A stretch of 64,000 nt of DNA, taken from Sanguibacter keddieii DSM 10542 (lineage in GTDB: Bacteria > Actinomycetota > Actinomycetes > Actinomycetales > Cellulomonadaceae). The stretch is from positions 3,720,001 to 3,784,000 of the forward strand of contig NC_013521.1 in the NCBI RefSeq assembly GCF_000024925.1, written 5' to 3'. Of this stretch, positions 56,427-62,204 are shown in pieces (position 1 is the first letter of the stretch; every line of letters starts with the position of its first letter). The notes under the pieces are model-generated. The model made no database searches. It was not told where the DNA came from and worked only from the letters and a program-made list of their open reading frames with translations. The translations under genes and the position numbers were made by a program.

Positions 56427-56651
56427 ATGGCCGCTTTTCTGATCGAGTACAACCGTCGCACCAGCGACTGGTCGGTGACCCAGTTCCTCTCCGACACAGG
56501 TCACCGCGACGCGATCAAGCTGCGTTTCGAGCGGGAGCGCGTGCGGACCGACGCCGACATCGAGATCGTCTCGCTGGTGAGCGACTCCCTCGAGACGATC
56601 AAGAAGACGCACTCACGCTACTTCGCCGGTCGCGAGCTCGTCGCCTCCTGA
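56427..56651 (+). CDS. Small hypothetical protein
   Basis: The 74-residue protein AAFLIEYNRRTSDWSVTQF to RELVAS has good codon bias and an alpha/beta look (a strand, then RDAIKLRFERERVR, DIEIVSLVSDSLETIKKTHSRYF). It is soluble and lacks known motifs. Related short proteins with the LIEYNRRT head seem common in actinobacteria, but I cannot name the family. ATG 56427 has only a close-set AGG upstream; GTG 56409 is an alternative start. It lies about 100 bp behind the tRNA-Lys. Confidence 0.65.
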   Translation: MAAFLIEYNRRTSDWSVTQFLSDTGHRDAIKLRFERERVRTDADIEIVSLVSDSLETIKKTHSRYFAGRELVAS

Positions 56652-56712
56652 CACGCGGTGCACGACCGGCCCCGCGCTGTACCGGGACGATGCGGCGTCA
56701 CCTGCGCTCGCG

Positions 56713-57501
56713 TCAGTACCCGACCGCTGCGACGCCGAACTCTGCCTCGGTGACGCTGAACCCCTCGAAGACGAGCTGGTCGATCAGCCCTTGGCGGGAG
56801 AACGCGCTGTAGTCGAGGTAGCTCTGCGCCGACTCGGCGGCCTGCGCGTTCCAGTCCGGGGCGATGTGGTCGACCGCGAAGGTGGCGTCGTCGGTCGAGA
56901 AACCCTCGAACTCGAGCTGTCCGATGAGGCCGGTCCGTGAGAACGCGCTGTAGTCGAGATAGCTCTGCGCCGACCCGACGGCGTTCTGCTGGGAGAGCGA
57001 GAGGTCCGGCGCTGGGGCCTCAGCGGGAGGGGCGGCCTCGACGGGCTCCTCCGTCACGGTCGCGACCGGCTCCTCGGGGACCGCTGCCTTCGCCTCCTCT
57101 ACCTCGGTCTCGAGCTCACCGACACGAGCCTCCGCGGCCTCGAGCGACGCCTTGAGGTCGTCGACCTCGGAGGTGTCGGCCGGTGTCGTCGAGGCTGCAG
57201 CGGTCGGCTCGTCGGCCGGTTCTGACGAGCCGCTGCCTCCGATACCCACCCCGACGAGCAGCGCGACGACGCCGACGACGGTCGGGAGGACCCAGCGTCG
57301 GGACTTCTTCACCGGCGCACCGCCCGGTCCGGTGCCGCCCGGCCCGAAGGCCGCTCCGGGATCGCCAGGTCCTACCGGTCCCACAGGACCCGGCCCGGCG
57401 AAGCCAGGAACTCCGGCAGAGGTGGGGACGGGCGCGGTCGCCGGCGCCCAGGGAGCCGGGGGCACGGGCGGTGGTGGGACGTGTCGGTCGTCGGCGCTCA
57501 T
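56713..57501 (-). CDS. Membrane protein with two Ltp-type repeats (host cell surface-exposed lipoprotein domain)
   Basis: The 262-residue protein has a Pro/Gly-rich cytoplasmic head, a KKSRRW stop, one membrane helix (about 70-88) and a coiled coil (DDLKASLEAAEARVGELETE). The end carries two tandem repeats with the core SAQSYLDYSAFSR-GLI-QL-FEGFS. This core is the Ltp repeat (PF07553-like), known from the superinfection-exclusion lipoprotein of Streptococcus thermophilus prophage TP-J34, which blocks phage DNA entry. Here the anchor is a membrane helix and not a lipid. ATG 57501 starts MSADDRHVPPPP. Divergent from the winged-helix/nucleotidyltransferase gene. Anti-phage activity is an inference. 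Confidence 0.88.
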   Translation of the reverse strand: MSADDRHVPPPPVPPAPWAPATAPVPTSAGVPGFAGPGPVGPVGPGDPGAAFGPGGTGPGGAPVKKSRRWVLPTVVGVVALLVGVGIGGSGSSEPADEPTAAASTTPADTSEVDDLKASLEAAEARVGELETEVEEAKAAVPEEPVATVTEEPVEAAPPAEAPAPDLSLSQQNAVGSAQSYLDYSAFSRTGLIGQLEFEGFSTDDATFAVDHIAPDWNAQAAESAQSYLDYSAFSRQGLIDQLVFEGFSVTEAEFGVAAVGY

Positions 57502-57635
57502 GTGGTTCTTCCCCCTGCGTGCTGTGGATGTCTCTCGGAGCGTAGCGGCGCCGCGATGCTGCGAGGCCAGGACGAGCGCACTGGCCGCGACGAGCCCGTC
57601 GCCTCGACGCCCGGGGGCTTGGCCTAGGGCTGGGG

Positions 57636-57677
57636 TTGGGTACGACGCACCACCTGCTACCGTGCAGTATCTGCACG
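57636..57677 (+). promoter_or_regulatory. Promoter with 17-nt perfect palindrome before the HTH-nucleotidyltransferase gene
   Basis: TTGGGT (57636-57641) and TACCGT (57658-57663) form a -35/-10 pair with 16 bases between. The perfect palindrome CGTGCAG-TAT-CTGCACG (57661-57677) overlaps the end of the -10 and the start site. The winged-helix protein encoded from 57723 is the obvious candidate to bind it and repress itself. Confidence 0.65.
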
Positions 57678-57722
57678 TGTCTTCCGACGGCGTGGACTCG
57701 ACCACCAGAAGGGAGCCCTCCG

Positions 57723-58376
57723 ATGCGCGCACCGACCACCTTCTCGATGTTCCGGTCTGCGCACTCCGCGGCACTCGCGTGGGAGATCCTGACCGCGAGC
57801 ACCCCGCAGACCATCACCGAGCTCGCCGCGAAGGTGGGCGTGGACCGGACGACCGCGTCGCGCGCGTGCGACGAGCTCGAGGTGGACGGCCTCGTGTCCA
57901 GCACGCGCCTCGGACGCGCGCGGCTCGTCCGAGGGCGGCCCGACACGCCTGCGGTGCGTCCCCTCGTGGAGCTGCTCGAGGCGACGATGGAGGTCCCGGC
58001 GATCATCTCCTCGGCCTTCACCGACGTCCGAGGGATCACAGAGATGCGAGTCTTCGGATCCTGGGCAGCGCGCGTCAGCGGAATCCCAGGGCCGCCCCCG
58101 CACGACATCGACCTGCTGGTCCGTGTCGCCAACGCGGCGCCCAGGGAGATCGACGCCGCAGTGCGCACAGCGACGCAGCGTCTCGGGACACCGGTGAGCC
58201 CCACCCTCGTCGATGCTCACGAACCGAGCGAGGGCGGACGAGCGCTCCTCCAGGCGCTGAGCTCCAAGCCCTCCGTCCGCGTCGTGCACGCCCCGCAGGA
58301 CGCGCTCGCCGGCCCACCCGCCGACCTGAGCAGCCTCGACGACTTCATCGCACGCATCCCTCCGCCGCGAGACTGA
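57723..58376 (+). CDS. Winged-helix regulator fused to an MNT-like nucleotidyltransferase domain
   Basis: The 217-residue protein has an N-terminal winged helix (about 15-72; AWEILTASTPQTITELAAKV, DRTTASRACDELEVDGLV). A domain with the minimal nucleotidyltransferase signature follows: GS at 112-113 (VFGSWAARVSG) and DID at 128-130 (HDIDLLVRV). Stand-alone MNT proteins are antitoxins that can AMPylate HEPN toxins, and HTH-NTase fusions are often autoregulators in such loci. No HEPN gene is present; a short unusual frame follows. ATG 57723 has GGGAG upstream, and the palindrome at 57661 suggests autoregulation. Frames open upstream to 57636 are rejected because they cross the operator. Confidence 0.87.
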   Translation: MRAPTTFSMFRSAHSAALAWEILTASTPQTITELAAKVGVDRTTASRACDELEVDGLVSSTRLGRARLVRGRPDTPAVRPLVELLEATMEVPAIISSAFTDVRGITEMRVFGSWAARVSGIPGPPPHDIDLLVRVANAAPREIDAAVRTATQRLGTPVSPTLVDAHEPSEGGRALLQALSSKPSVRVVHAPQDALAGPPADLSSLDDFIARIPPPRD

Positions 58377-58494
58377 TATCCAGCAGAACCCAGAGCTCCC
58401 GACGGCCCCCGGACGTCGAGTCGCACCATCTGACGCCGCTCTTGCTCAGCTGCAGCGGATCATCACGACCGAGGTCGCCAATGCGATTCACGAT

Positions 58495-58656
58495 ATGCGA
58501 GCCGGTCGGAACGACAGCCAGTACGGGTACACCGCCCCGGACAAGACGTCCGACCAGGCGCAGCAGGCGATCGACATCGCGTCGAAGGTGCACCAGCTCG
58601 TCTCTCGAGCGACCCAGGCTGGTGTCGTGCCGCAGTGGGATGCTCACGACCGATGA
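58495..58656 (+). CDS. Possible short or truncated ORF after the HTH-nucleotidyltransferase gene
   Basis: From 58378, two bases after the preceding stop, to TGA 58654-58656 a frame reads like protein (QQNPELPTAPGRR, then LAQLQRIITTEVANAIHDM, then QAQQAIDIASKVHQLVSRA). It has no ATG, GTG or TTG until ATG 58495, which would give only 53 residues. The stretch has more A/T-ending codons than its neighbours. It may be the damaged second gene of a two-gene module, or be joined by a non-standard ATC start at 58378. Hydrophilic and helical; no known toxin motif seen. Confidence 0.35.
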   Translation: MRAGRNDSQYGYTAPDKTSDQAQQAIDIASKVHQLVSRATQAGVVPQWDAHDR

Positions 58657-58707
58657 CGAGCCTCAGCTGACCGTGGACGGCACACCGTCTACCCGAAGGC
58701 TGCCGGA

Positions 58708-59145
58708 TCAGCCCTTGCCCAGCTCCTCCGCGAGCATCACGATAATCCCGCTCGGACCGCGCACGTACGTGAGCCGGTAGACGTCCTCGTAGGTCGCGAC
58801 CCCGCGCAGCGGTACGTAGCCGTGCCGGGCCACCACCTCGAGGGCGGCGTCGAGGTCGTCGACGGAGAAGGCGACGCGGTGCATCCCGATCTCGTTCGGG
58901 CGGGTCGGCTCCGTCTCGATCGCGTCCGGGTGGATGTACTCGAACAGCTCGATGCTCCCCTGCCCGTCGGGCGTCTGGAGCACGGCGATGTTGGCATGGT
59001 TGCCGTCGAGGTCGACGGCGGTGTCAGCCCACTCCCCGCTGACCGTGTCGCGTCCCACGAGCGTCAGCCCGAGGTCGGTGAAGAAGGCGATCGTCGCGTC
59101 GAGGTCGCGCACGGCGATGCCGACGTTCTCCAGCTTGATGCTCAT
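58708..59145 (-). CDS. VOC superfamily protein, methylmalonyl-CoA epimerase/glyoxalase-like
   Basis: The 145-residue protein has the two beta-alpha-beta-beta-beta modules of the vicinal oxygen chelate fold: LENVGIAVRDLDATIAFFTD in the first, GMHRVAFSVDDLDAALEVVA in the second, and ELFEY and RGPSGIIVMLAEEL with likely metal ligands. The pattern is close to methylmalonyl-CoA epimerases and lactoylglutathione lyase-like proteins, but the set of metal ligands does not fix a reaction. ATG 59145 gives the usual length. A cytoplasmic enzyme; no pathway neighbour is present. Confidence 0.88.
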   Translation of the reverse strand: MSIKLENVGIAVRDLDATIAFFTDLGLTLVGRDTVSGEWADTAVDLDGNHANIAVLQTPDGQGSIELFEYIHPDAIETEPTRPNEIGMHRVAFSVDDLDAALEVVARHGYVPLRGVATYEDVYRLTYVRGPSGIIVMLAEELGKG

Positions 59146-59233
59146 GCGTCTGACACTAGCGAGTCCCGGAGGTCCCGCCCGGTGTGCGCGTCCGCGCAGC
59201 CGCAGTCGTGCACACACCACCGGGGCGTGCGGC

Positions 59234-59899
59234 TCAGGCGCAGGAGCTCTCGTCGACCATGGTGAGGGTGTCGGCGGTCTGGCGTCCCTCCGTCGGCGCG
59301 CCGTCGTCGACCGTGAAGGTCGCCTCGGCGAGGATGCTCTCCTCCGGCGACGGCGCCATCTCGCACCGCACCACGACGGAGTAGGTGCCGGCCGGCCGGT
59401 CGGGCTCGACGACGTCCAGGTGGTACGGCGTGCGGTCAGGGTTCATGAGGTCCGTGACGATCCACCCCACCTGACGCTCGTCGACCCCCGCGCCGACCAG
59501 CACCTCGTACGCCTGACCGGTCTGCCGGACCAGGATCTCCGGGACCGCCGGGACGTCGAGCACGAGGACGACCTCGTCCCCCGACAGGAGCGTCTCGCCA
59601 GCGCGCGGCTCCTGCGTGAAGACGTCGAGCTCGCCGTCTGGAGCCACCTCGACGTTCTGCCAGGACGCCGCAGCCCCCAGGCCGACCTTCTCGAGCTCCG
59701 CGAGAGCCGACGCCCCGTCCATGCCGATGACGTCAGGGACCTCGACGGACGCCCGCTCGGTCTCCGTCTCCTCGGGAGGCTCGGTCGGCGTAACCGACGG
59801 CGACACCGACGCGGTCCCGCTCTCGGGCCCCTCCTCGGACGAGCACCCGGCGAGGAGCAGCCCGGCGGCGACGAGCACTGCGGCAGCGCGAAGAGTCAT
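59234..59899 (-). CDS. Lipoprotein with a PASTA-like domain
   Basis: The 221-residue protein has a lipobox LLAGC, so Cys19 should be lipidated. A Ser/Thr/Pro/Glu linker follows, and then a PASTA-like module (VEVPDVIGMDGASALAELEK, then SGDEVVLVL), which in other proteins binds muropeptides or beta-lactams. The rest is a beta-rich domain (YSVVVRCEMAP and following) of unknown type. ATG 59899 is taken; GTG 59905 in frame is an alternative. It is divergent from the PadR gene. A role at the cell wall is inferred from the PASTA-like part. Confidence 0.85.
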   Translation of the reverse strand: MTLRAAAVLVAAGLLLAGCSSEEGPESGTASVSPSVTPTEPPEETETERASVEVPDVIGMDGASALAELEKVGLGAAASWQNVEVAPDGELDVFTQEPRAGETLLSGDEVVLVLDVPAVPEILVRQTGQAYEVLVGAGVDERQVGWIVTDLMNPDRTPYHLDVVEPDRPAGTYSVVVRCEMAPSPEESILAEATFTVDDGAPTEGRQTADTLTMVDESSCA

Positions 59900-60047
59900 G
59901 CGGACGAGGGTACCGACGGGACGGTGCGCGCAGCCAGGACAGACACGACGAATGGTCCCGACAGCGCCCTTTCTCCACGCCAGCGTGGGCACGTGGGCAG
60001 ATTTCTTCACCCTCGGACGACCGTCCCCGTCCAGTAGAGTGCGTCGC

Positions 60048-60428
60048 ATGGTACCTGGCCAGTCGCAGGCTCTCGCGAACCTCCGTCGAGGGGTCGTCGA
60101 GCACTGCATCCTCGCGTCGTTGCGCTCCGGAGAGCGCTACGGCTTCGACATCGCGCGCGACCTCGAGGGCACCCTCCTGGCGAGCGCCGGCACGCTCTAC
60201 CCGCTGCTGTCACGGCTGCGCAAGACCGGCCTGGTCGCGTCGTCGTGGCAGGAGTCCACCGAGGGCCCGCCCCGCCGCTACTACCGGCTCACCGACGACG
60301 GCGAGGCCGCGCTGCAGGCCTTCGAGTCGGCCTGGGTGCCGTTCCGCGACGCCGTCGACGCGGCCCTGTCCGACCACCCGACCCCCATCGACCACAGCAC
60401 CGTCGACCACCAGGAGGAACCGTCATGA
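60048..60428 (+). CDS. PadR family transcriptional regulator
   Basis: The 126-residue protein has the PadR winged helix: LRRGVVEHCILASLRSGERYGFDI, then TLYPLLSRLRKTGLVAS and RYYRLTDDGEAAL as the wing. ATG 60048 stands seven bases behind TAGAGT (60035-60040), a -10-like hexamer, so the transcript may be leaderless. The stop overlaps the start of the HAAS-domain gene (ATGA). PadR-HAAS pairs are common in Firmicutes and actinobacteria, the regulator controlling its own membrane partner. Confidence 0.92.
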   Translation: MVPGQSQALANLRRGVVEHCILASLRSGERYGFDIARDLEGTLLASAGTLYPLLSRLRKTGLVASSWQESTEGPPRRYYRLTDDGEAALQAFESAWVPFRDAVDAALSDHPTPIDHSTVDHQEEPS

Positions 60429-61147
60429 CCTCGATGAGCACCGCAGGTCCTGGCAGCCGCCCCGACGGCACCGCGCCCGACCCCGTCGAGCGGTACCTCG
60501 CGGAGGTCGACGCCGCCCTCGCGGCGCGCGGCGTCGAGGACCGCACCGAGATCGTGGGCGGTCTGCGCGAGCACATCCTCGACGCGACGCAGCACGCCGA
60601 CCCCGTCGACGGTCCGGCTGACGGCGCGACGGTCGACGCCGTCCTCCGCGACCTCGGCGACCCACAGCTCATCGCCGCCGAGGCCGCGTCCGAGCAGGGC
60701 GCGCAGACCCTCCAGACCAGCCTGCTCCCGCGGCTCGAGCACACGCTGCCGCGCCCCAGCCGCTGGCGCGAGCCCTGGGTCCCGGTCCTCGCGCTCGGCC
60801 TGCTCTTCGTCGGGACGGCGCTCTTCCCCTTCGTGCTCCCGATCGCGCTGGCCGTCGCCGGACTCGTGCTGGTGTGGGGGACGTCGCTGTGGACCGTGCC
60901 CGAGAAGATGCTCGCGACGGTGTCGGCGATCGTCCCCGGGCTGGCCGTCTGGGTCACCTACTCCGTCGCCGTCGGCGTCGAGACCTGCTCGACCACCGCC
61001 ACCGGCCAGGACGTCCAGACCGTGTGCACCACCGGTCCGGTCGACGGTGCCCTCGCCGCGACCGTCGTCATCGCGGCCCTCGCCGTCGCAGGACTCGTCG
61101 GCATGGTCGTCACCACCCGACGAGCCCTCCGCCGCGCGACGCGCTGA
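60425..61147 (+). CDS. HAAS-domain membrane protein paired with PadR
   Basis: The 240-residue protein begins with a HAAS/DUF1700-like helical domain (about 20-95; PVERYLAEVDAALAARGVED, EIVGGLREHILDA, DLGDPQLIAAEAA). About five membrane helices follow, with two Cys in an exposed loop (ETCSTTATG, QTVCTTG). The start overlaps the padR stop, so the two are translationally coupled. HAAS proteins are thought to act with the paired PadR regulator in envelope stress or transport control, but the function is not established. Confidence 0.88.
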   Translation: MTSMSTAGPGSRPDGTAPDPVERYLAEVDAALAARGVEDRTEIVGGLREHILDATQHADPVDGPADGATVDAVLRDLGDPQLIAAEAASEQGAQTLQTSLLPRLEHTLPRPSRWREPWVPVLALGLLFVGTALFPFVLPIALAVAGLVLVWGTSLWTVPEKMLATVSAIVPGLAVWVTYSVAVGVETCSTTATGQDVQTVCTTGPVDGALAATVVIAALAVAGLVGMVVTTRRALRRATR

Positions 61148-61249
61148 ACCGGCTCGACGTCGGGGAGGGTCCGACGCAGCAGCCTCTCTCGTGCGGGCAC
61201 GCTTGTTGACAGCAGGTGCCGTCCACAGGTGTGACCTCTTCGGACGACG

Positions 61250-61278
61250 TTGACATCTAGGTGGGCTAGACCCATAGT
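61250..61278 (+). promoter_or_regulatory. Promoter of the HicB-like gene
   Basis: A consensus -35 TTGACA (61250-61255) and -10 CATAGT (61273-61278) have the ideal 17-base gap. The ribosome binding site GGAG (with GGAGG at 61297-61301) and ATG 61309 follow. A second TTGACA lies at 61206-61211 without a matching -10. Confidence 0.65.
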
Positions 61279-61308
61279 CATGGGAACACCGGAGCTGGAG
61301 GCCTGCAC

Positions 61309-61680
61309 ATGACGCTCTACACGGCGACAGCGGTCCGAGACGGACGGTGGTGGCTGCTGACCGTCGACGGCCTCGGCGCGACGCAGTCACGCACTCTCAA
61401 GGACGCACCTCAGGCGGTCCGGGGTCTGGTGTCCTCGATGCTCGACATCGACGCCGGCTCCTTCGAGGTCGCGGTCGCGCCCGCGATCGACCGGACAGTT
61501 CTCGACCACGTCGCCTCAGCGCGGCGCGCCGTGTCTGAGGCCGCTCGGATGCAGGGGGACGCGGCGGCCGAGTCACGAGCAGCCGCGCGCGAGCTCGAGG
61601 GGCTGGGGCTCACCGGGACCGACATCGCGTCGATCCTCGAGGTCAGTCCTCAACGGGTGAGCCAGCTCCTCGCGCGCTGA
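61309..61680 (+). CDS. HicB-like protein with C-terminal helix-turn-helix
   Basis: The 123-residue protein begins with a HicB-like partial RNase H fold (LYTATAVRDGRWWLLTVDGL, then AVRGLVSSMLDID). It ends in a helix-turn-helix of the kind LTGTDIASILEVSPQRVSQL. HicB antitoxins neutralise HicA mRNA nucleases and repress their operon. No HicA-like small protein is visible upstream (61148-61308) or downstream, so this copy is an orphan or a plain regulator. A strong promoter precedes it. Confidence 0.85.
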   Translation: MTLYTATAVRDGRWWLLTVDGLGATQSRTLKDAPQAVRGLVSSMLDIDAGSFEVAVAPAIDRTVLDHVASARRAVSEAARMQGDAAAESRAAARELEGLGLTGTDIASILEVSPQRVSQLLAR

Positions 61681-61825
61681 CACGCCAGCGCAAGCTCGAC
61701 ACGGCACGCGGGCTTCGTCCCTGCCTCACACCCACCTGCACCGCTCACACGACGCCCTGACCTGCCGATAGGTCAGGCGAGCGCGACGGGGCTGCCGCCT
61801 GCGCACCGAGCAGATGGAGCGTGGG

Positions 61826-62098
61826 ATGGGAACCCTCAGGTACGGAGCGGACTCGTACGTGGTCGCCGACAAGGACCTCGTCGGGCTGCAGCTCGCGACG
61901 GTCGGTGCCTTCCAGCACCGCCAGGGGTTCTTCGTCGAGCTCCAGGGACCGCAGAGCACCGTGGCGCTGTCCTTCAGCCCCGGGGTACCCATCGCCTTCA
62001 AGATCGACACGACCGACCCGATCCACAGCGGCGCCGACGTCGTGGCCGGTTGGGTCCGTCAGGCCGAGAAGGGCGGGACGGTCGAGATCCCGGTCTGA
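61826..62098 (+). CDS. Small DUF7882-like protein
   Basis: The 90-residue protein begins MGTLRYGADSYVVADKDL, the MG-L-YG head of a family of short actinobacterial proteins (DUF7882-like) with unknown function. It continues LATVGAFQHRQGFFVELQ and ends near EKGGTVEIPV. ATG 61826 is chosen over ATG 61814 because it gives the family head and has GGAG six bases upstream. It ends just before a strong hairpin shared with the convergent surface-protein gene. Confidence 0.78.
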   Translation: MGTLRYGADSYVVADKDLVGLQLATVGAFQHRQGFFVELQGPQSTVALSFSPGVPIAFKIDTTDPIHSGADVVAGWVRQAEKGGTVEIPV

Positions 62099-62168
62099 CC
62101 GGACCGCTCGACCCCGCGAGGCGACCCCCAGGACGGCGGCCGCCCTCCTCGCGTCCTGCCCTCCGCGA

Positions 62169-62197
62169 CCGTCGGCGGGCACTCTGCCCGCCGACGG
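62169..62197. terminator. Perfect 13-bp hairpin between convergent genes
   Basis: CCGTCGGCGGGCA and TGCCCGCCGACGG are exact complements with a CTC loop, placed just before the end of the minus-strand surface-protein gene and 71 bases after the DUF7882-like stop. No T-tract. Confidence 0.82.
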
Positions 62198-62204
62198 CTC
62201 GCGA

